A stretch of 64,000 bases of DNA from Brumicola pallidula DSM 14239 = ACAM 615 (lineage in GTDB: Bacteria > Pseudomonadota > Gammaproteobacteria > Enterobacterales > Alteromonadaceae), in assembly GCF_000428905.1 (NCBI RefSeq), contig NZ_AUAV01000015.1, positions 97,431 to 161,430 of the forward strand, in the 5' to 3' direction. The notes beneath the pieces are model-generated. The model saw nothing but the letters and a program-made list of their open reading frames with translations. It ran no database searches and was not told the origin of the DNA. Position 1 is the first letter of the stretch. Every line of letters begins with the position of its first letter. The translations under genes were made by a program, and so were the position numbers. This document shows positions 28,608-37,045 of the stretch, piece after piece.

Positions 28608-28815
28608 TTGGTATTTTCTTTCGTTAGTTTATAGTGAGTATAACGAATCAACTGATGGTTAATCCTAAATTACAGTGAAATATAGTAACAACTTAAAGTT
28701 ACTTATTGTATTAACGTTAACGAATTATTAAATTAGCGTGATAAGCAAATAAACACCTAATTTTATGACCTTTGTCATTTTCTGTTACTAACAACTCCAT
28801 ATCCTTTACTGTATT

Positions 28816-29141
28816 ATGAGAAAATATTTGAGTCATTTATTTAGACTAGGCGCGATATTAGTCATCGTTTGGTTGTTGTTGTCCAGCATCTACGAACCTC
28901 TGATGCTGTCTTTTGGGGTTATATCTGTTTTTATTTCTCTGTGGTTGACCAAACGCATGTTGCGAATAGATCAAGAGCAATCACACTCAATCCCGGTTCA
29001 GCCAGCATAGTCTTGTCAGACCATACGCTCCTGGTGCACACAATCAGTGAGCAAGGGGCTTAAGACCTCGCCCAAGGTGATATTTTGAATATCATGCCAA
29101 AGCAATATCAAGTAAAAACGATAGAGAACATTAAGCAATGA
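28816..29141 (+). pseudogene. mnhE: Remnant of mnhE (Na+/H+ antiporter subunit E)
   Basis: The frame from 28816 gives an MnhE-like N-terminus (LGAILVIVWLLLSSIYEP, ISLWLTKRML) for about 50 residues. At ~28980 the match jumps to the +1 frame with the family's C-terminal motif ITLNPGSASIVLSDHTLLVH, so the middle ~50 residues are deleted. A TAA at 29061 interrupts the rest. The frame ends by overlapping the mnhF ATG (ATGA), the original operon coupling. Confidence 0.85.
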
Positions 29142-29476
29142 CGGATTATTACCTCGTTGCAGCATTAGCCATAGTTATTGCAATGGCGTTAGGCGTTTGC
29201 AGCGCACTATTAGGCCCAAGTGTGTTTGACCGTATTTTAGCTATCGATTTATTTGGCACCTAAGCCGTATTGCTAGTAGCTATTTTTGCTTTTTTTACAG
29301 TACGTCATGATTTATTAGATATTTCCGTACTTTATTCATTGCTTAACTTTGTCGGTGTTATTGCCGCCTTAAGATTGGTGGAAAGAGGTAAATTCTTTGC
29401 CAACAATAGCGTAATCGAAAAAGGAACAAAAATGTCGACCAAATTGACGCCTCACACTACGGATCCTATGCAGTAG
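29138..29476 (+). pseudogene. mnhF: Remnant of mnhF (Na+/H+ antiporter subunit F) with internal stop
   Basis: The frame reads DYYLVAALAIVIAMALG, GPSVFDRILAIDLFGT, then TAA (29261-29263), then AVLLVAIFAFFTVRHDLLD and YSLLNFVGVIAALRLVERG. In the family a Lys follows GT, so a single AAA-to-TAA change explains the stop. The homology ends near 29390, and the reading frame runs on into hydrolase debris. The other Mnh subunits (A-D, G) are not present. Confidence 0.88.
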
Positions 29477-30034
29477 GGTCTACTAATTTGCAAGTGGCGC
29501 CAAAATTTACCAATATTGACGTTGATACGATGCATCAATATTTGTTAGGCACTCCAGCATCAGAGCAACATCCTCGTTATATAGCGGACCTGTTACAATT
29601 TCCTGACTTAGCTTGGGTAACTCATGTAGAGATACCACAGCAAGCTGCTTTATATGGCCTGCCAGAGGAAAGACTATGCCTTTAATTACTCATGCCGTGC
29701 TAGACTCAATATTGCAAAGTGATACTTTTGGCCCTCATGTAGACGTCGATAATATAGGGATCTCTGGGCATAGTTTTGGTAGTTTTACATCACTGACTAT
29801 AGCGGGAGCGAAAATTCAGGGCCAACTTATGTGGTGGAGCTAATTGACCAAGTCCATATTTTTGAACCTAACTCACGGCAAGACAAAGAGAACTGGGAAA
29901 TGTTGTTCTTCAACGCATACTTAAAACACAATCAACGAGCGCTTGTAGAGTTAAAGCATGGTCTATCAATGGATGGTGGAAACGAAAATTTGCAACTACT
30001 CGAGTACCAACGTACACAGGGTATTGTTTACTAA
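29431..30034 (+). pseudogene. Remnant of an exported-type alpha/beta hydrolase
   Basis: Three fragments in different frames follow one another: YGSYAVGSTNLQVAP up to THVEIPQQAA (29431-29640), THAVLDSILQ with the nucleophile elbow IGISGHSFGSFTSLTIAGA (29690-29820), and the C-terminal ENWEMLFFNAYLKHNQRAL (29831-30034). The order is that of a dienelactone-hydrolase/PAF-acetylhydrolase-like enzyme, with frameshifts and two missing stretches. It directly abuts the mnhF remnant, so the two were probably joined by deletion. Confidence 0.78.
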
Positions 30035-30076
30035 ACAGCCAATCATTTAACCTCCGTGAAGAGTCTTAAAAAACCA

Positions 30077-30562
30077 ATGCATCGTAAAAGAGAATTAATT
30101 GAGCATTTGATAATAGAACTTAAAGCAATCTATCAAATCGCTTTGACTGCGGCCAAAAGAGCCCATTCGACGGCGACAGACAAAGCTAATGTTGCAGAAA
30201 ATAAATACGACACACTGGGCTTAGAAGCCGCTTATTTAGCGGAAGGTCAAGCTAAACGTGCATCAGAATGTCGCGCTGATTTGGAGGCTATTCAAAATTT
30301 AACAGCGCTGGACTACTCATTAAATGATCCCATTGTTGTTGGTGCTTTAGTCATATTAATTGATCAGAATGAAAAGTCACTATCGCTCTTTTTAGCGCCA
30401 GTGTCAGGGGGCCTCAAATTTGTATTTGAAGATCAAACTATGATTGTGATTACCCCATCATCACCACTGGGGAAAATATTACGGGGTAAGTTTGTCGATG
30501 ATGAGTTTGAATTTGGAAGCGCTCAGCATAAGAAAAATTATCGAATTAGTGATATTAGTTAA
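30077..30562 (+). CDS. GreA/GreB-like C-terminal domain protein
   Basis: About 161 residues. The N-terminal half is a helical coiled coil (ELIEHLIIELKAIYQIALTA, KYDTLGLEAAYLAEGQAKR). The C-terminal half is the GreA/B FKBP-like fold: GALVILIDQNEKSLSLFLAP, MIVITPSSPLGKILRGKFVDDEF. It may bind RNA polymerase like Gre factors, but the acidic tip residues needed for cleavage are not obvious. I prefer the ATG at 30077 (MHRKRELIEHL) by family pattern; a GTG at 30056 is also open. It is the only intact gene between the decayed genes and the foreign MFS gene. Confidence 0.72.
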   Translation: MHRKRELIEHLIIELKAIYQIALTAAKRAHSTATDKANVAENKYDTLGLEAAYLAEGQAKRASECRADLEAIQNLTALDYSLNDPIVVGALVILIDQNEKSLSLFLAPVSGGLKFVFEDQTMIVITPSSPLGKILRGKFVDDEFEFGSAQHKKNYRISDIS

Positions 30563-30662
30563 GCACTAGTTATAAATTAGCGTTGGTCGACTTAGGCAAT
30601 GTAATATTTGCAGTGATTGCTGTAGCAGGAGAAGCTAACACATTATATCCGAGCACCGCAGT

Positions 30663-31940
30663 CTAGTTTTCTTGTTGGGACTTAGCATCATCTTCTCGTT
30701 CGGCCTCAGCTTTTTCAGCGGACCACGCACCGGCAGCTTCTACCGCCACTATTGACGAAGTGGGCAGGACACCAATGTAGCTTTCAAGTTCGTCTATTGG
30801 AGTCGCTGTTCGCTGTGTCATTCGGTAGAGTGCATAAAGCGCGATGGCACCGAAGGTTGCACCAAGCACCAGCCAAAACGCAAAAGGGCCGAAACGTTGC
30901 ATCGCCCAGCCAGATATCAGGGGCCCTGCAATCGCACCCAGTCCAAAAGTGAAAACAAGCGCCCCTGAGGCCGCCGGCATATCTTCGGACGAAAGAGTAT
31001 CGTTAGCGTGGGCCAGAAAAAGTGCATAGAGGGGCGTCGTTACCCCACCTGCGAAAAAAGCAGACACCATCAAGAGCAGTAGACCCCCGCTTGTGAACCA
31101 GCCAATTGCACAAGATATTAGGCCTAGAATGGCCGCCCCAAAGATCAGATTACGCCGATCCATCCGGTCCGAAAGCCAGCCTATAGGATGTTGCAACACC
31201 AGTGCCCCAGCAAATAGCATCGCGACAAACAGTGCAACCTGTGAGGCCGTCAACCCGATCTGAGTGCCGAAGACCGCACTCATACCCGATTGCGTGGCAA
31301 AGATGCTGCCCAACAAGAATATGCCTACAGTGCCAAGCGGCGAGCCACAGAAAAGGTCACGCAAGGACATCGGGCGTGCGACGTCGACAACCGGCACTGG
31401 AGTAGCGGAAAGAAGGATTGGCGCAAAAGAAATCGATACAAGAATTGATGCACAGATAAACAGCACAGAGGTCCCTGCATCGGCTAAGGTCAGAAGGCCT
31501 TGCGCCCCTATAATACCCAGAGTCTGCGCAGTCATATAGGCTGACAGCACTTTGCCACGATTCTCATTAGTGGCGGCATTGTTCAGCCAACTCTCGGCGG
31601 CGACATAAATGCCCGACATACAAAAGCCCACGATTAGTCGCAGGAACGTCCAGGCCCAAGGTTCGGTAAATAGCGGAAAGGCGATTAATCCTGCAGACAT
31701 AAAGCTGCCAAGCGCCGCGAAGACGCGCACGTGTCCCACCCGTTTGATCATCAGCGGAGAAAGGCGCGCGCCCGCCAGAAAGCCCATGAAATAGCCCGAG
31801 GTGACAATGGCTAATTCAGCAGAGGTAAAGCCTTCAATCCCACCGCGCAGACCGATAAGGGTAAAATGCATGCCGTTGCCGAGCATAATTAATACAATGC
31901 CCAGTAAGAGAGGCCAAACCCTATACAATATTTGAATCAT
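30663..31940 (-). CDS. MFS transporter (YcaD-like), probably acquired
   Basis: A 425-residue major facilitator with 12 hydrophobic segments. GYFMGFLAGARLSPLMIKRVGHVR is the loop 2-3 motif, and IGWLSDRMDRRNLIF the repeat in the second half. A hydrophilic C-terminal tail of ~40 residues follows. The substrate is unknown. The coding sequence is clearly richer in G and C (GCC, CGC, GGC codons throughout) than all neighbours, pointing to transfer from a GC-rich donor, perhaps an alphaproteobacterium. It is flanked on both sides by gene remnants. Confidence 0.88.
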   Translation of the reverse strand: MIQILYRVWPLLLGIVLIMLGNGMHFTLIGLRGGIEGFTSAELAIVTSGYFMGFLAGARLSPLMIKRVGHVRVFAALGSFMSAGLIAFPLFTEPWAWTFLRLIVGFCMSGIYVAAESWLNNAATNENRGKVLSAYMTAQTLGIIGAQGLLTLADAGTSVLFICASILVSISFAPILLSATPVPVVDVARPMSLRDLFCGSPLGTVGIFLLGSIFATQSGMSAVFGTQIGLTASQVALFVAMLFAGALVLQHPIGWLSDRMDRRNLIFGAAILGLISCAIGWFTSGGLLLLMVSAFFAGGVTTPLYALFLAHANDTLSSEDMPAASGALVFTFGLGAIAGPLISGWAMQRFGPFAFWLVLGATFGAIALYALYRMTQRTATPIDELESYIGVLPTSSIVAVEAAGAWSAEKAEAEREDDAKSQQEN

Positions 31941-33087
31941 GAAACCTCATTTTGGGATCTACGGGGTCAGAATAATCTCACTCCGGTATCTATCCTATTA
32001 TTTCAGATCGAACTTGGCCAGCATGCTTTGCTGATCATGTTTAATGCGTTCTAAGTATTCAATGACTAAAGGATGCTCTTTCCATGAAATGAATGTAAAC
32101 TTAATCCAACCATTCTTTCTACTCTAGTATGCACAATAAGGGTTAAAACTTATCTCAAGAATGCTTGCTACTTTATCTTCATTACCACGTAAAAAAAACA
32201 CGTCGGAAATAAACTAAGCTCTTCCCAAAATTACGCATGAACCATAGAGGGTCTGTAATTAAAAAAGTTTGGTTCTATTGAAGTTTGTGAGTATGTTATA
32301 AGCCATACCGCAGTCAAAAAATTGAATTCTGGAACCCAGAGCGTTAGTTATTGAATTATTAGACTATTAAGAAGTAATTAGTTGAAATTAGCAGAAGCTC
32401 TATCTATCAGGGCCGACCTACAAAGGAAGGTGTCGCAGTTAAAAGAGAGAATTTTAAGAAATGCAAAAATACAAGTAGGGGAATGTTTCCCGTCAACTGG
32501 GTTAAGTTGAATTTCGGTGAGGTGTAGGGGCAAGCCTCGAGGGGTCGATTCCTTCAATTACTGTAATCCCCTGTACTGAGTGCACTAGAACAGAGTACTT
32601 TTATCGTTACTACCAAAAACATTGATACTTACGCTGCGACGGCGGGCAAGGGGTCTTCTTTAACTCGCCTAATATAGCGATATTGCGACGCTAACTAGGA
32701 TAAATATCAGACGTCGTGGATGCAAACAATGTCCCCAAGTGTTGAGTAACTGTATTCGAAATATCAGCCGCTAATAATATAAGAGAAAAAACACCAACAT
32801 AATGCTAAGTATAATAATGTCATGGTGCGGAAATTTATTCACAACATCCCTGATCGAAAGACGATATTTGCCTGCAAGATAAGTCAATTACCTACGGCGG
32901 CTAGCCGCCAATTCCAGCCTCAATAGTTTGAATCTTTATTGTCGATTTATATAGCCTAGTAATAGCCTTGATAAAAGAATCCCCATATAGCCCAAAAGTC
33001 ACGAAAATACTTACGACTTTTGGCACATTCGGTCAATCGTGAACTGGCATATTCTAATTACGTCAACTCACCCAAAGGATAACGACT
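31941..33087. other. 1.15-kb gap with gene debris
   Basis: No intact gene. On the reverse strand a frame ending at 31998 reads FTFISWKEHPLVIEYLERIK and ends AKFDLK, probably the C-terminal end of a lost gene whose family I do not recognise. On the forward strand a DIP1984-type fragment lies at 32382-32510. The remainder (32511-33087) shows no coding signal, and the promoter of the DUF2141 gene must lie in its last part. Confidence 0.55.
32382..32510 (+). pseudogene. N-terminal fragment of a DIP1984/DUF6847-family protein
   Basis: From a TTG, the frame reads LKLAEALSIRADLQRKVSQL and ERILRNAKIQVGE, the conserved N-terminus of DIP1984-like proteins. It diverges and stops after 42 codons, where the family continues for another ~110 residues. 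The rest is absent downstream. Confidence 0.75.
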
Positions 33088-33507
33088 ATGAACTTATTTC
33101 AACAACTCACTTTAGGCTCTATTTTGGTTTTATCTGCAACCGCTTTTACCCAAGCAGCAGAAATACAGCTAACCGTTAGCAATATTCAAGTAGCTAAAGG
33201 CTCTATTCAAATAGCTATTTTCAATAGCGAGGAAACCTACAATAACGGCAAGGCGGTAGTAACTAAAAGTATTAAAGTGACCGCCGACAAACTCGACGTC
33301 AGCTTTCCTAACCTAATTGATGGCGAGTACGCAATTAAGTTACTCCACGATGAAAACGACAACGGAAGATTAGATACCAACCTTGTTGGTATGCCAACTG
33401 AAGGTTATGGATTTAGCAACAATGCCGGAAGATTTGGCCCCGCCTCATATGCTGATGCTAATTTTGCGGTAGTCGGTGATACACCAATTACCATTAATAT
33501 TCGTTAA
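33088..33507 (+). CDS. Exported DUF2141 protein
   Basis: A 139-residue secreted protein. The signal peptide is LTLGSILVLSATAFTQAAE, with likely cleavage near residue 23. The rest is a DUF2141 beta-sandwich: GSIQIAIFNSEETYN, LIDGEYAIKLLHDENDNGRLDTN, GFSNNAGRFGPASYADANF. The DENDNGRLDTN loop looks like a calcium-binding loop. It precedes the carotenoid-oxygenase gene by 22 nt and both are probably exported, so they may form one unit. In other bacteria DUF2141 genes are often found near carotenoid genes. Confidence 0.85.
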   Translation: MNLFQQLTLGSILVLSATAFTQAAEIQLTVSNIQVAKGSIQIAIFNSEETYNNGKAVVTKSIKVTADKLDVSFPNLIDGEYAIKLLHDENDNGRLDTNLVGMPTEGYGFSNNAGRFGPASYADANFAVVGDTPITINIR

Positions 33508-33529
33508 GCAGAAAGTTAAGGAGACAACT

Positions 33530-35038
33530 ATGCAACGCCGTACTTTTCTAAAAAATGCTATACAAGCCTGTGCCTATGCTGGCGCCACATTGACTGTCCC
33601 GACGATGGTACAGGCGGCTAGTTCGTCAAAAGTTGATATTGATTGGTCTTTAGGTTGGCAATCGGTAGATGTGGATAGTTTTTCACCCTTGCAAATGAAA
33701 ACTATCGGCCATATTCCGCCTTCGCTTTCTGGTAACTTATTTCGCAACGGCCCTGCCAAAATGCAGCGTGGCAATCAGCACTATAAGCATTGGTTTGATG
33801 GTGACGGAATGGTACAACAATTTTCGTTTGATGCAGGTAAAGTCTCGCATCAAGGAAAGTTTGTGCAAACCGAAAAGTATATGGCAGAACAAGCGGCGGG
33901 TAAATTTTTATACGCAGGCGCTGGCACGACCTTCGAAAACACCATGCCCACTAGCAACAACGATTCGATAAATACAGCCAACACGGCACTGCTTGAATGG
34001 GACAATGAACTATTAGCCCTATGGGAGGGTGGCTCAGCTTATCGCTTAGACCCAAATTCACTATCAACGAAGGGTATCAAAACATGGAGTAAAGAAATGC
34101 AACACATGCCCTTTTCTGCCCATCCTCTGATTGACCCAACTGATGGCAGTATGTGGAATTTCGGTTTTGCACCCTACGCTGGCAAAGGCATGTTGTTTGT
34201 TTACCATATTCAACCAAAAACCGGCATCCAAAAAGTGAAGGCGATCAATTTGCCATTTTCAGGTTATATGCACGATTTTGCACAAACCCAAGGATCGCTA
34301 ATATTTTTAGTGCCTCCGCATCATTTTGCTAATAGTAGTGGTCAAACGTTTATCGACAAATTTTTATGGCAGCCTGAAATGGGCTCTAGGTTGTTGGTCG
34401 TCAGTAAAAACGATTTAAACGACCAGCAGTGGTTTGAGTTGCCTGCTGGGTTTGTGTTTCATTTTGGTTATGCTACTGAGCAAAATAACGAACTCAGAGT
34501 TAACGTGAGCTGGTATGAAGATGCGAGTTTAATGTCTCAAGGCATGACTGAATTAATGGCCACAGGACAAGTAGAAAATAGCGAGCATGCTGTTTCGGCG
34601 ACTATAGTGGCAAACAGGAATACCAAAACGTGCCAATTACTTAAAACAAACGTTGCGATGGAATTTCCTGGGTTTGATGAAATTGATCTAAGTGCAAATT
34701 CAAGCATTTTTGGCGTAGGTCGTAAAACTGCCCGCGCTCTTTTCTCATCAAAAAGTGTTCCCACTCGTCGACATAAAGACACCTTAGTGAGCTACAAGCC
34801 GCAGTCGGGTGAACACAAGGAATATATTTATGATACTGGCGTTTTTGCTGAAGAGCCTTTACTGATTAAGCCCAAAGACACAAACGACAGTTGGATTGTA
34901 CAAACTTTTTTGGACGTAGTTAACAAGCAAAGTGGAATTAATATTTTTAATGCTGCACATATTGAGGCGGGCCCAATTGGTCAAGCTACTACTGACAGAA
35001 CTCTTCCATTAGGGTTTCATGGTACTTTTATTGCTTAA
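33530..35038 (+). CDS. Tat-exported carotenoid cleavage oxygenase (RPE65/CCD family)
   Basis: A 502-residue enzyme of the non-haem iron carotenoid/stilbene oxygenase family. The N-terminus MQRRTFLKNAIQACAYAGAT is a twin-arginine signal, unusual for this mostly cytoplasmic family. The iron-ligand histidines are likely those in FSAHPLIDP, GYMHDFAQT, FVFHFGYAT and GFHGTF, one from each propeller region. FRNGPAKMQRGNQHYKHWFDGDGMV is the family N-terminal block. AAGGAG precedes the ATG at good spacing. The substrate, a carotenoid, apocarotenoid or stilbene, cannot be deduced. Confidence 0.9.
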   Translation: MQRRTFLKNAIQACAYAGATLTVPTMVQAASSSKVDIDWSLGWQSVDVDSFSPLQMKTIGHIPPSLSGNLFRNGPAKMQRGNQHYKHWFDGDGMVQQFSFDAGKVSHQGKFVQTEKYMAEQAAGKFLYAGAGTTFENTMPTSNNDSINTANTALLEWDNELLALWEGGSAYRLDPNSLSTKGIKTWSKEMQHMPFSAHPLIDPTDGSMWNFGFAPYAGKGMLFVYHIQPKTGIQKVKAINLPFSGYMHDFAQTQGSLIFLVPPHHFANSSGQTFIDKFLWQPEMGSRLLVVSKNDLNDQQWFELPAGFVFHFGYATEQNNELRVNVSWYEDASLMSQGMTELMATGQVENSEHAVSATIVANRNTKTCQLLKTNVAMEFPGFDEIDLSANSSIFGVGRKTARALFSSKSVPTRRHKDTLVSYKPQSGEHKEYIYDTGVFAEEPLLIKPKDTNDSWIVQTFLDVVNKQSGINIFNAAHIEAGPIGQATTDRTLPLGFHGTFIA

Positions 35039-35181
35039 CAGGCTGATTAATAGCGCTGTCTAAGCGCTTTAATTTCTGCTTAAGAGGCTAAAGCTGCAGT
35101 GATTGTTTGCATATTTCGACCAGTGACTTGAAAGCCTTTAACTTTTCTACAGACTGACAATTGTTTGAGACCCATTAATTG

Positions 35182-35760
35182 CTATTTAGTGTCAACAGCT
35201 TTTAAAGGAAAAAATGTAATTAAACCGCGCAAAGGGATCTGACCCTCTTCTTCGCTTTTTAATTCACATTCCCCCAACCACTCGATGAGTTTGTGACGCA
35301 AGGCGGCAAATTCCTTGGGCGAAACACTTCCGGTTAACCTCATTACGATGGGAGAAATATCGTTTTCAAGTTCAGCTATGGCCGTGTTTTGAATAAGGCT
35401 AATTAACTCTTGTTGAGTATCATGAAATATTTGACGGATAAGCTTGGTCATTTCATTGTTTTCGTCTTCCGCTAAGTTGCCAGCGTTTAATAACTCAGGA
35501 TCTAGCTCAAAACGCGATGCAATGGTCTGATAGTAGCGTTCTACTGTGCCGCGTTTAGGCTGTTCTCGAATAAAAACAAGTAAACCAGCCTCTACTAAAG
35601 CTTCAACATGACGATATAACCTAGGCGCTTTTAACACCATGAGATCAGCAACCTGTTTGGTTGTGCGAGGTTCAACAGAAAACTGCTCCATCAGTTGAAG
35701 CTTTAAAGGGTCAGTAAGCAAAGCCGCCTGATCTAAACGTTTAATAATGTGTGTTGGCAT
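35182..35760 (-). CDS. ArsR-like helix-turn-helix regulator
   Basis: A 192-residue regulator. Residues ~8-90 are a winged helix: LTDPLKLQLMEQFSVEPRTTKQVADLM, LKAPRLYRHVEALVEAGLLVF, and a wing with REQPKRGTVERYY. The C-terminal ~100 residues are helical and of unknown ligand. It is divergent from the CPBP protease gene, with a large palindrome between them that is probably its operator for both genes. Confidence 0.85.
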   Translation of the reverse strand: MPTHIIKRLDQAALLTDPLKLQLMEQFSVEPRTTKQVADLMVLKAPRLYRHVEALVEAGLLVFIREQPKRGTVERYYQTIASRFELDPELLNAGNLAEDENNEMTKLIRQIFHDTQQELISLIQNTAIAELENDISPIVMRLTGSVSPKEFAALRHKLIEWLGECELKSEEEGQIPLRGLITFFPLKAVDTK

Positions 35761-35816
35761 TTTTTAAGCACTTAAAAAGTAAGTTGGTATTAAACCATAA
35801 AAAAAATAACTTGACC

Positions 35817-35860
35817 ATTCACTATTATGTGAATAATATAATATTCACATAATAGTGAAT
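35817..35860. promoter_or_regulatory. Double palindrome operator between regulator and CPBP genes
   Basis: A perfect 19-bp inverted repeat (arms 35817-35835 and 35842-35860). Each arm also contains the shorter dyad TTCAC-N6-GTGAA, so the site is two tandem dyads arranged symmetrically. It lies 57 nt from the regulator start and 23 nt from the CPBP start, overlapping the likely promoters of both. Confidence 0.88.
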
Positions 35861-35882
35861 ATTTACAAAATAGGAAATGCTT

Positions 35883-36614
35883 ATGGTTTTATTAGATCAT
35901 ATTTATGTATTTATGCTGGTCATAATACTACCTGCTATCTTGCTCTACTCAGAAAAAAACCACCGTAAGCGTATTGCGCAAGTTAAACCTACTGAGCTTA
36001 CAAAGGAGTATTGGCAAATCATAATATGGCAGTGGCTCGCCTGTGTTCTCCTATTCCTTTTATGGTCGAGCAATAAACGAGCATGGCATGATTTGGGTTT
36101 GAGCTTAGAAATAACAACAGGTTTTTGGGCAGGAGTCGTGTTTGTAATGATATGTATTTATTTACTAGTTAAATGGCTTCAAGACACAAAAAAAATGGCG
36201 CCAGAAGCGTTATTAACGATCAAAAATAGTTTAGGTGAACTATTAAGTATGTTGCCAAATACCTACAAAGAATTGCGGGTATTTAATGGCTTAGCAGTAA
36301 CCGCAGGTATTGTAGAAGAGATACTCTGGCGAGGTTACCTGATTTGGTATTTAGGATTATTCATGCCACTTTGGCTAGCTGCAATAGCTAGTATTGTGCT
36401 ATTTACCCTAGTACACAGCTATCAGGGCATCAAAAACTTGCCGCGAGTAGCCGCGATGGCGACAGTATTAACTGGTCTTTATCTAATAACTGAGTCTCTT
36501 TGGCTACCTATTATTTTGCATATGGCGATTGACCTGTTGCAAGGTAGGACCTTGTTTGAAGTAATTAAGCGCAGTGTTAATAATGATAAAAAAGGGGTAT
36601 TAAAGACAGACTAA
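35883..36614 (+). CDS. CPBP-family intramembrane protease
   Basis: About 243 residues with seven or eight hydrophobic segments. GIVEEILWRGYLIWYLG is CPBP motif 1 (Glu-Glu and Arg), FTLVHSYQGIKNLPR motif 2 with the His, and LWLPIILHMAIDLLQG motif 3. The family contains CAAX prenyl proteases and bacteriocin-immunity proteins (Abi). The ATG at 35883 has AGGAA at normal spacing; an ATG at 35877 would directly abut it. Controlled, by inference, by the divergent ArsR-like protein. Confidence 0.88.
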   Translation: MVLLDHIYVFMLVIILPAILLYSEKNHRKRIAQVKPTELTKEYWQIIIWQWLACVLLFLLWSSNKRAWHDLGLSLEITTGFWAGVVFVMICIYLLVKWLQDTKKMAPEALLTIKNSLGELLSMLPNTYKELRVFNGLAVTAGIVEEILWRGYLIWYLGLFMPLWLAAIASIVLFTLVHSYQGIKNLPRVAAMATVLTGLYLITESLWLPIILHMAIDLLQGRTLFEVIKRSVNNDKKGVLKTD

Positions 36615-36766
36615 GAAAATTATTTATGACCACTTATCGTCCAAAGCCCGCATAAAAAAATAAAAGGCTGATAATTTGAATTACATTCACTATTAATTGC
36701 TTTAAATAGAACTTTTAGGCACTGTTGTAGCCATTAGAGAGTGAATGACCTTTTGAGAAGAATGAC

Positions 36767-37045
36767 ATGCAACAAAAAAAATATTTCCTCGGAGTGGCAG
36801 TCTTAACTATTTTAGTTGGCACTGGATGCTCAAATAAAGCTGCTTATGAATTAATGATGACTAATAAAAAACAAGCTTGTGGGCGCATGGCTGAAGGCCA
36901 AGCTAGAGAAGATTGTTTACGAGGTTATGAAAAAACATTTAAAGAATATGAATATCAGCGCAATAGAGTAGTGGGAGATAAAAAAATAGCAGAACCAACA
37001 TTGCAGCTTCCCACAGAAAAAGACCAAGACAGCTCAAGTAATTAG
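36767..37045 (+). CDS. Small lipoprotein
   Basis: A 92-residue lipoprotein. The signal peptide ends in a lipobox (LVGTGC) with Cys near residue 22. The mature part has two further cysteines (QACGRM, REDCLRGY) in a helical, charged domain (KTFKEYEYQRNRV). I do not recognise a named family, but short cysteine-pair lipoproteins of this kind are common in Alteromonadales. Its 3' end overlaps that of the convergent TauE gene by 12 nt. Confidence 0.75.
   Translation: MQQKKYFLGVAVLTILVGTGCSNKAAYELMMTNKKQACGRMAEGQAREDCLRGYEKTFKEYEYQRNRVVGDKKIAEPTLQLPTEKDQDSSSN

Noticed and set aside
30600..32000. Insertion sequence or integron around the foreign MFS gene
   Set aside because: No transposase or integrase frame, and no terminal inverted repeats or matching direct repeats were visible by eye.
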